Assembly: GCA_013365325.1 (NCBI GenBank)
Contig: JABVXV010000079.1
Coordinates: 154,845-218,844, forward strand
Direction of reading: 5' to 3'
Length of the DNA: 64,000 nt
DNA from: Dipetalonema caudispina
Lineage: Eukaryota > Nematoda > Chromadorea > Rhabditida > Onchocercidae
The first letter of the stretch is position 1; the number at the start of each line of letters is the position of its first letter. Shown here one piece after another: positions 35,301 through 48,442 of the stretch. The notes under the pieces were generated by a model. That model was not told where the DNA came from. It did no database searches and was given only the letters and a program-made list of their open reading frames with translations. Both the position numbers and the translations under genes were made by a program.

Positions 35301-38300
35301 AACGAATCACAATCGGTTCATCCCTTAACTTCCAAGAAAACTAAAAAGATCTATATTAAAAATAGCAGCAATATAAACTATCGCAAAATGTAAATTACCA
35401 GCAGTATACATCTGAACAAACAGCGCAAAACACAAAAAATCACCAGAGAACTGTTTCCCATGCTGTTCAAACACCAATCACTACAATCCATCTCAACCTT
35501 TTCTCTCTCCTACTCAACATTTGCCTACTATTATATGTGGCACTTCTTCTTGGAATGGCCTATGGTTTTTACTGCCACTCAACAACACATTAGTTCCTGA
35601 TACGATTACGTATCATCATTATGCATCGCTGAGTTTACATTCTTTCATAATCATGACGATGTATATTAGTTGCATTCATTTTATGAAAAGCTAAAATAAT
35701 ATAAAATTCATACCAACTTTATCTCTCTGACGGTCTCATCCAATCATCAAAAATGAAACAAAAGTTCTTACCATCAGAATTTTTTCTCTTCAGTTCTTCC
35801 ACAAATTCTTGCACTAATTTTTCATACTCCGCCATGGCTAATAATCGTTCGGCAGCTTTTTGTTCCAGTGGTTCGTTACGCCTTTGCTCATGTGCAAGCA
35901 GCTGAGTTAACTGAAAAATGGTTTTGTTACACCATTCATTAAATCGATTTAAAATAATTGTAAGAGATTTACTGAATCACAATACTTGTTAAATTGTAAT
36001 AACTAAAATGCAAAGAAAAGGTTTATTAATTAGTAATTAAACAACGGGTGATTTAGTTCTTATCTGCTTACCAAGTCGATAATAGAGGGTGTTTATTTGC
36101 CTAGCAACAAACAATTAATGGACAATGTTCAGTCGGTTAAGAGTTAACGACCAAGGGGTGATGTCCATTTATCAGCTAATCAGCAATTAAACGGTAGTCA
36201 TTATGATTATTAATATCCATAAGTCGCAGTGAACATAATAGAAAACGAATACACTTGGAACGGACATATTTTATTCGAAAAGCCACACTCCCAAATAATA
36301 TCTAGCCTTCTATAAAAGCGGTTTACATGTGGTCACTTCCTAAGAGACCTGCCCAATCGTTAATACCTTCACGCATCATTGTTGCAAATCCTTTCATTAA
36401 AATTCTTTAACCTTTTCATTTTTAGCAGTCCATTCTTTCTCTCTTGTAGCAACAATTGCTTGCACACGTCGTACAAGTTCAGTAGCAGGATCATCTGAGT
36501 TCATCTGCAATTAGTTTTTCTTCGGTCTCACATAAATTATGCTACAGATTTGAATCAGTACATCGTGATTTCATTCAAGTGATCACCTCTTTTTACCGGA
36601 ATCATTTCATAATTCTTGTCAACATTTTCAAAAAGAAATATACTTAAATAAGTCTTGAATATTATCTGAACTGTAAAAATTTTCAATAAACAGACAAGAG
36701 CCTTTATTTACCCACCTTTCTTTGCACAATTGTGGACGAACGTGACAGAAATAGATCAAAAGTAAATGTAATAAGTTATTCTGAACTAGGAATATTGAAT
36801 GATGTTCCTGCTCACCGACGAAATGGTACAACACTTTTTTTATAGAAAAACTAAAGTATATGTTTCAAAGAAATACAATTACCTGTTTCACTTCATTGTA
36901 TGCAGCCGTTATATCGAGGCTTACTTGGCTCTGGACCGTGACAGTTCGCTGCCGTACGCGCTGTGATGATTTTCGTTCTTCCCTAAAAAAGCAAAAAATT
37001 GTTATTAATTTAGGGTTCCTTAAACGCCTTTCTATTTTCTAGTAGTCCAGAAAAAATTTTTACGAAACTTCTTACCTTTATAGCATAAATTACTTACCGT
37101 TGGGAAATTTCCTTATGAGGAGGGCCCTGTGCAACGGCTGAAGCAGTAGAAACAATAGTAGAATTTGTGTTAACAACTGGAACACTGGGAGTGATATTTG
37201 GTGGTACCACTACTGGTTGGGATACACCCCTCATTGCAATTGCTGTAGCTGTAGGTTGCTGCTGTTGCTCTAACTGAGGAGTGATTTTCGGCGCAGATGT
37301 TTGCTGCAGAATAGGCTTTGATGCCACAACCTGTTGCTGCACTGACCTTGGTGGTACAACTTGTTGAATTATTTGTGGTCGTGGAGCAATCGCTGACTGC
37401 GCTTGAGGCGGTTGTAATGGAGCATGACTTGGAGGAAACGGCTGCTCTGCAAAAGTTGCGAAGTATTTACCTCTGAAAGTCAATATATTTTGGCATTATC
37501 ATTGTAAATTAAGATTTTTACAGAATGTTTCAATAAAATTAAATCTTTCATTTGTAAAACCCTTTGTCAGCAACTGAATATTAGGAAAACTGTTATCAAT
37601 AGGTTGATCATGCGGTCTTATGATTAAAGTCTTTATTAGATTTTTCAGAACGTTTCAATAAAATTGAATCTTTTGATTGTAAAACCCATTTTCAGCAATT
37701 AGGAAGACTGTTATCAATAAGTTGATCATACGGTCTTATGATTAAAGTTTTTATCAGACAGAAGTATGAGCGCTTGTAAAGAAGTGAAAAAAGATGTTAG
37801 AAAGTGCTGACGTATTCCTGGAATAAATTAATTAAGCAAAACATTCAGAAGATTTTCTTCGAAATTTTAGTTTTCTAAAATCATCAGAGCTACTTCAGCT
37901 TCCAGAATAATACAGTCGATGTTACTACAAGGCGGTCATAAATCACATACGCTTACTGCTACACTTCCGAAACATTAAAACGACCTCTTAAAAGCTTGAA
38001 CTAGAAAGGAAAGTATAAGCTTTACCTGTATTAGCAGTAAGCATATCTGCAGTTGTAGATTCTGACTCAGTTTCTGACAGCGGTGTAACCGTTGCTTCTG
38101 GCAACTGTTGGGCCCGTATTTTTGATGGACGTGTAATTGTCCTTGAATCTATGCTGCAGTAAAAAATCCTGATATGAGAAATCACATAAAAGTCACTACA
38201 TCATCGAATATTTGAGGAAAAAAACAGAAGTTTCCCCATAATTAATAAAACTCGAAAAATATAACCAAAGAAAAGCGTAAATTATCAGCAACATCAAAGA

Positions 38301-41300
38301 TAGATAATAGGAAAATAACCAGACTGGACTAATCATTACTGTAATCATTTGAAAAAAGTTGACAATATGCAATGAACATCTCTATAAAAACTCAGTTTTA
38401 AATTGCTTTGCAGAAAAAGAAAAAAAACCTAAATGATAGCACAAAAATGACTGGACCAACTAATGCGTAATAATTCCATATATTGAAATCCCAAAAGGAT
38501 TTAATGAGCAGAAAGAAATGCAACAGTACAAATTAATGAAGCGTATGTCTCTGCCATTAATGTCACAGTGTTTGAGAAATATGCACCGAAATGAGAACAG
38601 TTTGAGAAATTGAATGTCAACACCCATCGATTATGCAGCCGAGGAGAGGAGAATGAACTCAACAATATGATGTAATTATCTACTCCAAAATATTTTATGA
38701 ACTGTCATATAGGACTTGACATACTACGGAATGTTTCGGGCCTGATATATTTTTATGATATAATATTTACATATAAATTGATCTTCACAAGCAAAATTGC
38801 CCCTTCCTTACACAGAGAAACGGACCTTCTATATTTTCTGCACTTAATGAATATCGATTAGCTAAGTAATCCATATATTTAGTCATATAATTACGTATAG
38901 TTTAATTATTTGAATAAACAAATAATTTTACATCCTATGAAGTGAATCGTCAGATTACACATTAATACATAATAACGTATAATTGCTTATTTCGAGGAAG
39001 AACTATTATAATTCTAATTAGGGTACTATAGTTTAGATATTCGTAGAAGTCACACCGACTTGCAAACTTTGAATAAACAAGTTATAGGAAACAACTTCCT
39101 ATTCGCATTACTGATCGAGATTGAAAGTTCCGAAGATAAAACAATAAAGGCAAATTAAATATAAAAGCGAAGCTTAAATGCAGTCAACATTCAAGAACTA
39201 TAATTGCAATGTTTCCAATCTTGTTTCAGAATACTTATCAATAACCAACTACGCTCTCATCTAAATATCTAAAATATACTTCACCATGCTTCAAGCATAT
39301 ATGCTTCAGAGATACCAGAAAGAGTAATGGAAAAATGGTCAACAAAGAAACATTACTCTAACATTCTCCACACTAAGCCAAATTAACATTTGTATTCTTG
39401 CCATTATTTGTTTTCCACACTTTTCGCACTATTTAAAATTCAGACTGCCTTTAGTTTCAGTTCTTCATCAGTCAATCTTTTTCTTTTTTGTTCAAATTCA
39501 GCTGAATAAAACAAACATGGTAAAACACAAGGCATGAGTCCAATATAACCTTATGTGACTACAAGGTTGTCCAATCTTGTAATCTCTGTAATACAAAAAC
39601 TATTAAGCTTTATTTTTCCTTTTAGTCCTTCTAAAATCTGTAATGATTTGGAAGCAACTAAATAAGTCTCAAAAAAAGTTGATATTACTTTAGCTATTCT
39701 GATGTTACCATCATCATTAAAGCCTTGAAAGAGCCTATGCTGCCAAAATTCGAAATGCCTATGTATAATTTATACATCAATTCTGACTGAATTTTGGAAT
39801 GAATATTTGTAACTTTTAAGAACATTTCATAAATGATGTAGCTGATAATGCATTTTTAAATACTGGTGAATAGAGTAAAAAATTATTTGTGGGTATTAGA
39901 ACATAGAACATCTTCTGGTTTTTAATTTCTCAATCACAACATTCATTTCCTACTTTTTTCCCTTTCTCCGATGTTAAAGTATAATAATGAAAAAAAAAAA
40001 GATATTAGTTGTTGAAATATGTTGGGTTTAAAAAGCGCAAAATACAAACCACATATGCCAAGAAAGGAACAAAAGGATGAAGAGAAAGACTGATAATACC
40101 GATAAATACTGGTTCTTAACAATATACTCTAATGAGCACATCACTCTCTTATTTGCCTTAGTGGAATCATTATCATCGTAATTACTATCTATCAATTTAA
40201 TTACAATCAGTGTAAGTATTTGATAATAACATGCGAACCTTGCGAGTTCGTAACGAAATCCACTAATCATCATTCAAGATTTTCGGAACCGATCATCCAT
40301 CATGTGTACTCCTTCTGATTAATTGAGATCCCTGCTCAGTAGTAAGAATAAAAAAGCTCATCATTCTTATGGTATATAGTTAATACAATGAACGGCGCAC
40401 ATCAATTTAAGTGAATCAGTTAAGATTTTTAAAGCAACACACTTAAATAACAACATCCTCTGTTCTATTAAACCAAATTTAACTTTTTGGAAAGTATTAA
40501 AGAAGCAGAAAATAACTAAGAAGAGAAAACGAAACGGTTATTCATTCCGTTAGCTGGAAATGCCAAACACCGATGGAAAAATCATTGCTCAAGAAGATAA
40601 AATAGATAGAATTTTCAGGACAATAGAGAAAAGTAGTTGGTATTGGATTAAAAAATTATGGCACAATGTCTTTCACTCACAAGTTTCAGATGTAAAAAAT
40701 AACGAGAGAGAGAAACGAAGAGACATAAAGACGGAAAACGACATGTAAAAAGTTTCAGCAAAAAAACTCAGATAATTCTTCGGAACATTTGCAAATTAAG
40801 AAGGTCATTTCTAACTTCATCATCGACAATGAAAGTATATCTGCGATGAATTCCTAATATCATTGATACCTTGCATTTCTATCAGAATATTTGGAAAAAT
40901 TCATTTTGGTAGAAAAGATCTATACTTGAGCACAGTTCCAGTCATCTTTTTTTATAGTGGTTATAAAAATCATTGTAATCAGATTTCATTTCCTGTCGTC
41001 TGCCTGCAAATATCTCACGAATTTTTGGATTCTGAACAAAAATCCAACGGATGAGATTCCTAAACTCCTCCTCAAAACGCCTGGTATAAAGCAACATTGG
41101 CAGCAGTAGTAATAGACATTCCTTACACTGCCTGTTCCGTTTAAACCCGTATGAAAGCATTGGGTTGAGACTAAATGCTTGTATTCATATAAATACAAAA
41201 GGACACATTCACACTTTTATACAGATTCACAAGTGTCAACGAACAATTTCTTGAATAACTTGTCTATAAAACCTGAACCATGCATTTTCAGAAAACTCTG

Positions 41301-44300
41301 TTCTTTCTACTTCCATTGTTCTCTTGCAAAACTTAGGAATAAAAAACTCATTAATCTAATTCATTCAATAACTTTTCAGATTTCTTATAAATCTTAACCA
41401 ACCTAGGTGCTGGTCTACGTGGTGTTTCAAATTGCGTCGCCACTGGCATAGGTTCATCAGCTTCATAAGATATCCCTTCGATAGGATTCTGTTTTCCTTC
41501 GGGAACTGCGTCCGATGACACCTCGATGCTTTCCAGTTCTTTCACTTCACTTCTGGTCATCGACTTCACTCCAATTGTTTCACTGGGCTGTTTCTGCTCT
41601 TTTGAAATTATTCCATCTGAAAAAAATGGACTTCTAAATATAAATCTGCTGTTTTCAGCAAGGGAATTTCCGAATTTTTTCTGATCAGAAATTCAAATCA
41701 ATTATCTTTTAACAACTCCTCCGGAATCCCCAACAAGAGAATCCCGACTAACCATGTACTTCTTTATTAATCATATAAGAGGGAAGTAAATTTGGCAACC
41801 AATAAAGTGAGACCAAAAAGGTCTCATCTGAAATCCATTGTCTCCTTCAACACTAAACCGCAAGTGGTCAGAGATATTGATCATAATTCCTGATCAAGAT
41901 AAACTGGTCATCCCAAATTTTCGGATGCACATTCTTAACCTGGTATATGCCACCAACATCTAAACAAAGATCTTTCAATCCGCTGCATGATATCCTCTCT
42001 TTCACCTTCTAATTCCTTACTATAAGCACTTCAAATTTCATCCCGAGAAATTTCTAAATCAATTTAATAGGCAATACCAGAAAGTTGCCCTCTCCTTCAT
42101 TCAATGTTATCCTGTAGTATATCCAAATCACCATATGGAAGGAAGTTTGGATTTTGAAATAGCACAAGTTAAAGTGAATTCTTCAAAACAGTGATAGAAT
42201 AACTTCAAATTATGAAAAAAAAAAAAAAAAAAAAAGGACGATTAATTAATATAACTGACATAGTATTAACTCCAACTTACATTCTTTTTTCTTTTTGCCA
42301 AATAATTTCATAACAGAAACTACAGCTGACCCAGTCAGTGACGGCATTTTCAGTCGTTCAATAAATATTAAGAAAGGTCGAACTTATATATAAATGATAA
42401 TGTAACGTTTAAATACACAACAGCAATGTAGTTAATATGTGCAATGAGTATCAATATGTACGTATGTGCGAGCAAATATATTAGCGAATATATACATAAC
42501 TATGAGGGAATTAATATTACTTGCTACCTTTTTTAAGTTATTTTATCTTATTTTAATTGATTAATATTTGCCTATATATGAAGCAAGGTATCTCAGTGTC
42601 TCAGTATAGTTGCACATCGGAAAAATATCTACATAGTGGAATGGTGCAAATGAAAGATTATACACCGGAAAAATACTACTAAGTGAAAAGATGTTGCATA
42701 ATGAACAAATGCTGATGATTAAATTTCCCTTAGTATCAATTGCTATATTAGGAACTAATGATAGAATATGGTAAATTAAAAATGTCTAAATAAGCTATCA
42801 CGAAAAGAAAAAAAAAAAGTAGAACAGCAAGGTCAGAAGGAAATATCATGTGGGAAATAATTATAGACAAAATTCGCCAAAATTGTGACACAGTTGGGTA
42901 TAGTCAGATTTGCTATACCATAACATGCAAACAAAGCAAAGGGGTGGCATACAAAGCCATCGATATTCTCAGCCGCCGCTCGTCATCACATCATCATTTA
43001 TTACAACCACTAAAGCAAAATTCTTCTCAAACTTTCTTATATTTAATTTTGCAGTACAAAAAAAAGTTTTCTTTTTGCGTAACTGTAATAGTTTTTGCCT
43101 TCTGTTGAAATAATTATGTAAGAATAGAAATACATAGATCAACGATAAAATATAAGTATCAATTTATCTTAGTTTTAGAAGAAACCAAACTGAGTAGAAA
43201 CACCCACATTACTACTCTTTGCAACTTTTTTCGCAAGTTTCCCCTAAATTTTCCAAAGGACGAGGATTTTGTCCGGAAGTGGGGAACAGCGATTTGAAGC
43301 AAGACAAGAATCATATAAAAGATGGTAAGTAATGATGATTCAAACAAAATCGTACGTCGAATCAGCCCAGTCTTTTCTTTTATCAGTTATCAGTACGAAA
43401 AACAACTGCTTCACATTGTTTCTAATATTTTTACACTACTATGCTTTTGCCGTTCTATCTCTGTCCATTTGAAAGTACATTAATCACTTTGCCCTGCTTA
43501 TTCATTCATCTAAATAACAAAATAATGAAAGAAAAGTTACCAATAACTACTCCGGTTCCCTCATTTCAGGATATTTCATTGAGTAATCATCAGAAGATAC
43601 AGATAATAAGTTACTAAAGATAATCAGTGATACTTCAAACTTGTTGAGATAAAATCTGAATGTAGTCCTGCCAAATTATCTACTGCTAATTCAAAAACTA
43701 TATGTGACATTTACATCCAATTAAGCTTTAAATATCACTTTACATCTCTGATAGTTTCTCCTTTATCAATAGGTGAATACCACATATTGCTAAGTGAAAA
43801 CATATTATGAACGGCCAATGACTTCAAAATCCAGTATGTCAAAGAAGTGGAAGGAACAGAAGGAATGAGAAATGCATTATTTCCTATAAAACTGGATTGT
43901 TACTTTATGACTATTTGGTGATTTGAAATTAACACTTCTCGGAAGCTGATAAATGGAATTGAAAGATGTATCCTACTTCCTCTGTAAGTATCATCAGGCT
44001 ACCAGACTCCCTACTATATATAATCCAAGCAGCGTCCTTTAGAACTACTTCGTAGCAGATTTGACTCTTTTAGAGGAATTTAGGTGACCCATTTTACAGC
44101 AGTTAATAGCCGTATGAACTTTATAGATCCTTGTGAGTTCTTTAGATTAGCAACAAGCTATAAGAACTTTTTATAATGCTCCTACAACAACTAGTTAGTT
44201 CATCGATAGTTTTTTCTTACTAGCTAAAGATGATCATCCTTTTCTTTTTAAGTCAGATAACTCCAAAATAACATTTTTGTTGAGATGATTTATGTCTTTT

Positions 44301-47300
44301 CTGTCTAAGAAATAACTTCGTACAGTAGCATTACATGTACAAATGTAATAACTGCATTATTAGTTTTACATCTTCAATAGATTTTCATTGTTTATTAGAA
44401 AAATTCTGTTTTTATTTTCCCAGAATCATCAAAACTATCCCACCAGCAGATTATTACGATGTATGTATCGATAACTAGCATAATTAAATACCGCTATCAT
44501 TCTTATAGGGAAGAAGTTTTTCAATTCCAATCGCTCACACATTTTGCTCAGTTCATCTCTTCTGAAGACAATTTCATATCATTATCCACTGTTTACGGTA
44601 CAGCAGTCTACCTACCCAAGAGATTAAATTAAAAACAAGAAGTGAAATTGAAAACACCTACTTTTACTGTTATCTTTTTCCATAACATTAGATTCGACAG
44701 TTTTTGGAATTTCTGGTGTTCCCGTTGTTGTGCCACCGGGAATCACCTGAAACATAGATGTAAATAACAGATTTGAAATTTGCTAAATTTTAAATTCATT
44801 AGTAAATTAAAGAAATTCTGCACAGACTATAAATTGCAATTTTAGAAAACTCAATAAGAAAAAAAAAAAAAAAAATTGTTAGCAACGTTAACAATAAATG
44901 CATATAAATCACAATTATTATTGCTATTATCATCGCATTTAATTGTTATAATTAAAATCAATAGTATCAAGCATGAAATATTAATCATATTAATAACTAT
45001 ATTATCAGTGATAATCTAATCTTCCCGATCGCATTAACATTTGTCGTACTACTTAAACTCTCTTCCTTTACCTCTCTTCAAATCCCCTCACCGTAGACCA
45101 ATGAGCATACTAAAACCTCTTCTCACTGTTGTAACTAAATAGCCGAAAAGTAATGTCAACTGTTGTTTATAATTCTGTTGTCACATGTGACAACAGAATT
45201 ATAAAGATAGTACGTTAAAAACGTCATCATAACGAACAGAATTATAAAGATAGTACGTTAAAAACGTGATCATAATCAACATAGAAATATGTAATCCTTA
45301 ATGAAATAATCCTTGGGCTTTATCTATTCCGCTTTATCCATTTGTAGCATATCTGTTACTTTACCTTTAATCAAATTTTCTATTTTTTAAAATTTATTCA
45401 AGCAATTATAGTTTCTCTTTTCTTTCCTATTTGAATTTCACGAAGAGGAAAGAAAACATTTTTTTTTTTTTTCATCATTTGCGCGATTTTAATTGAAAGA
45501 GAAAAAAAAAAAAAAAAAAAAGGAACCCGTAAATAATTTCTGCATGATTCACAATTTCCCATGGATGATAAATCGATGAATGATGAATAAATCCTATATG
45601 TACTTTATAGATTAATCTTAATTTGTTACATATGAAACGATTATATCATACAACTCTCGATCACTGCTGTATTTTCATCAATTAATCATCCTTCTAACTA
45701 TCATTCTTCACTGTTAATATCACATACAATAGTACATTGTAGTATACTCTCTTACATTTTTTATCAATCTTTGCCCTCTTTTCATTTATCTTAAACTTTT
45801 TTAACCTCCAATTATTGCTTAAATTATAGCATTTGAATATTCAAAAATTTTCTTTCAATCACTAACATGCAAACAGTTAAAGAAATCCATTTAAGCTGTT
45901 CGGAAATATTTTTGAAAAAAAAAAAAAAAAAGGTATATTTTACTCATTTTCAAAATTATTCCGATTCTCTTCCACTTAATTTTAAGTAAATTAAGTTTTC
46001 TTAAATTTAAAAAGAACTAACCTGATCATCCAAAACATTAGGTACTGTAGAGTTTTTGCTTGGCATAGATACCAAATTATCCAATGATTCAGGTACTGTT
46101 GTACATGTTTGCGCAGCATTTGGTTCTGAAGTTTCAGATGCCTTCTGAGTTTGAAGTGGTGATGATATATGCGTTTTGGATGCTTCTGAAGCATGCACCG
46201 GGAGGGATTGCTTTATTTGAACTTGCTGCAGAAGTTGAGTTTCAGTTGTACAGTTGGTATTGATAGCAATTTGATTATCTACAGAAGAGCCAGTGGTCTT
46301 TTCAGCCAGCTTTTGTATATTATTTTCTGGAACTGAAGCATTTGTGCCCTCTTGTACGGGGGATAGAAAAGAATCCCTAACTTCATCCTGAAATGCTGCA
46401 GTATTTGCAGCAGTTATAGAAGTGGATGCTTCTGTTGTTATTATCGCCGCTTCAGGTGCAAGTTTTAATTCAGTATTCTGCAGTGGAGTAGAAGTTGGTT
46501 CAGCAGGAGAAGATTGAGTTAATAAAGTCTCATTTGATGCGATCGTGCAAGAGAATTGATCAGAAATGGTTTCATTTGAAGCTTCAGGTGAATTTCCAGT
46601 AGAGATAGGTTTAAATGATACTTGTTCAGGTGGAAGTTCACAAGGCAAAGATTCAGAATTGATTTCAGAAATAGGAGAATTGGATGAGATATCGATGGTA
46701 GCAGATTTATCAGAAACTACTCCATTCGATGCTTCTTTTGAATTATCTTGATTGTAAGCTTTGGAAATTGTATTGGATTCGGTTTGGCTGCTTAATTCAG
46801 GAGGATTTTGATTCTGCTTGCTTGATATATCAACTGTTCCACTCGGCTGAATTGTTTTATTTGTAGGAATCTCTAGTAAGTTTCCTTTAGTTATGACTGC
46901 CATTTCTGCAGTTGTGATTTTCTGCAAAAAAAAAAAAAANNNNNNNNNNNNNNNNNNNNNNNNNNNNNNNNNNNNNNNNNNNNNNNNNNNNNNNNNNNNN
47001 NNNNNNNNNNNNNNNNNNNNNNNNNNNNNNNNNNNNNNNTGCTTGATATATCAACTGTTCCACTCGGCTGAATTGTTTTATTTGTAGGAATCTCTAGTAA
47101 GTTTCCTTTAGTTATGACTGCCATTTCTGCAGTTGTGATTTTCTGCAAAAAAAAAAAAAATTGAAAAGATGGATTATAAACTTTGTACAGTTATAATTAT
47201 CACGAAAAGTTTGATAAAAAAACCGTTTTTCTATTTTGTGACACAAAATAACTAAAATGGAATGGATATCTCTAATGAATAATTAACAATTTATTTGAAT

Positions 47301-48442
47301 CATTTTTAGTACATACTAAAAATTAATAGACACTAAAAAAGTTAACTGTTTGAGTGTATTTAACACATCGTTAAACATGTTAACCTTTCATAGTATTCCG
47401 TTTAGTCTACCTTTGATTAAATTTTCAACGATCTTCAGTTTACCGAAAAAGATAGAAAACACTGGAATGGATGAAATGAAAATAAATTACGCATGCGACA
47501 CAACCAAAATGAAGTAAGTAAATTAGTGGATATTTTAGGAATAAATTGATTGTTATTAAAAAAATTAAATCGAGTTGAAATACTTGAATTACAATCCTTA
47601 ACAAATTTGAGCAAAATTTAGAGAAAATAAAATCCAAAAAAAAAAAAAGAAAATATGAATTGAGAGTGGAAAGTGTTTTCAAGGAGCAAATGACTGTTTC
47701 GTCTTGTTCGGAAAATAAACTTAAGTATGCCACTTGTGTTGAAGGCACACACAATAAATTCAAGCATTAGTTGGAAAAGGATCTGCTGATTAGTTGGATT
47801 TTCTAAACTTAGAAAGCAATTTCCACTTATCGAAACAGGTAACTCCCATACTCCCTCTTCCATCAATTACTCTCGGTTTCGTAAGCTAAATTCTCAATAT
47901 CTCATTTTTGCTTCACACTGCTCATCAGTATCACATCTATTCAACTGAAAAATTATACAAATCTAAGATGTTTTTCAAAATTTATTACCATCAATATCCA
48001 TTTTATTAGTTAATGAAACAATAAGTAAAATTTACACTTTCATCCGGTGAATTAACACTGCTGGATTCACTGTCATCAACAGCTTTCACCGACATGAATT
48101 TAAATTGCCTTCTGTCTTGAATTGATTTTTCCGAAAGCTTCTCATCCATTTCTTCTTCATCTTCTTCTGTAATATTTCATTAACAGTTTTAAAAAAAAAA
48201 AGCACCCATATGATAGTTTTTACATGATGAAAATGATGGTAGTTTTATGTATGTATATTTGAATATTAAACGTAAATGTTTCAAAGCATATCCTAATATC
48301 ATAGATTTAGCTATATAGGTGAAATAAAATTAACCTTACCGCATGTAGAGGAACTACCAGATACAGTATAAGTTTCGGTTGACGAATTTGAGTGTGGTGA
48401 TGACATCGTAGCCATAAATTCGTTCGCCGTCAATGACAATGA
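32304..48442 (-). CDS. tac-1: TACC (transforming acidic coiled-coil) protein, 14 exons
   Basis: TACC proteins bind centrosomes and, with ZYG-9/XMAP215, promote microtubule growth. Coding exons from the start are 48415-48340, 48166-48036, 46921-46022, 44746-44662, 41616-41403, 38153-38026, 37446-37098, 36982-36883, 36504-36412, 35910-35772, 35215-35022, 34486-34380, 33827-33707 and 32387-32304. All phases agree, giving 906 residues. Residues 1-369 are Ser/Thr/Glu-rich and probably disordered, and a Gln/Pro-rich section follows. Residues 662-906 form the coiled coil. The motifs SYSELFRRYEKLRQ, RRNAEEQLDLANNEIERL and KELESMTAIFEEVI match the TACC domain. The symbol is by domain orthology; C. elegans TAC-1 is much shorter. 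Exon 35215 could instead start at 35200. The exon at 46022-46921 borders an assembly gap. Confidence 0.88.
34806..34906. repeat. Two tandem 50-bp copies in a TACC intron
   Basis: The block starting TACATTAATTTTGG repeats exactly after 50 bases (34811 and 34861). It is a recent tandem duplication, or an assembly duplication, inside the intron 34487-35021. Confidence 0.9.
37515..37760. repeat. Imperfect tandem duplication in a TACC intron
   Basis: About 125 bp (37515-37640) recurs as 37641-37760 with scattered substitutions and a small deletion. Shared motifs include GTTTCAATAAAATT and CGGTCTTATGATTAAAG. Divergence shows that it is a genuine old duplication. Confidence 0.85.
42281..42347 (-). 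CDS. tac-1: Alternative first coding exon of the TACC gene
   Basis: An ATG-initiated frame of 22 codons (MPSLTGSAVVSVMKLFGKKK then KE) ends at a perfect GTAAGT donor. Its exit phase (1) matches the entry of the exon 41616-41403, so it can replace the four upstream coding exons. The resulting isoform would have 531 residues, lacking the acidic N-terminal region but keeping the coiled coil. No clear trans-splice acceptor precedes it, so it may have its own promoter. It is predicted from phase and splice-site fit only. Confidence 0.6.
45166..45205. repeat. Perfect 40-bp palindrome
   Basis: The two 20-base halves (45166-45185 and 45186-45205) are exact complements with no spacer, centred on TCACATGTGA. 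It lies in the TACC intron 44747-46021. Confidence 0.92.
45193..45267. repeat. 32-bp direct repeat with 43-bp period
   Basis: The block beginning ACAGAATTATAAAGATAG occurs at 45193 and again at 45236. The first copy shares its start with the right half of the 40-bp palindrome. Confidence 0.9.
46940..47039. other. 100-N assembly gap with duplicated flanks
   Basis: Exactly 100 Ns. The 121 bases before the gap (46819-46939) and after it (47040-47160) are identical, including a 14-base poly-A run. This is the mark of an unmerged contig overlap at the start of the large TACC exon, not of a biological repeat. The exon can be read intact from the left copy. Confidence 0.95.

Noticed and set aside
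43159..43347. 62-codon minus-strand frame with hydrophobic N-terminus in a TACC intron
   Set aside because: No upstream acceptor and no similarity recognised. AT-rich sequence often yields hydrophobic frames.
46566..46751. Plus-strand frame inside the large TACC exon
   Set aside because: Shadow of the 300-codon sense exon, with no start or splice context of its own.
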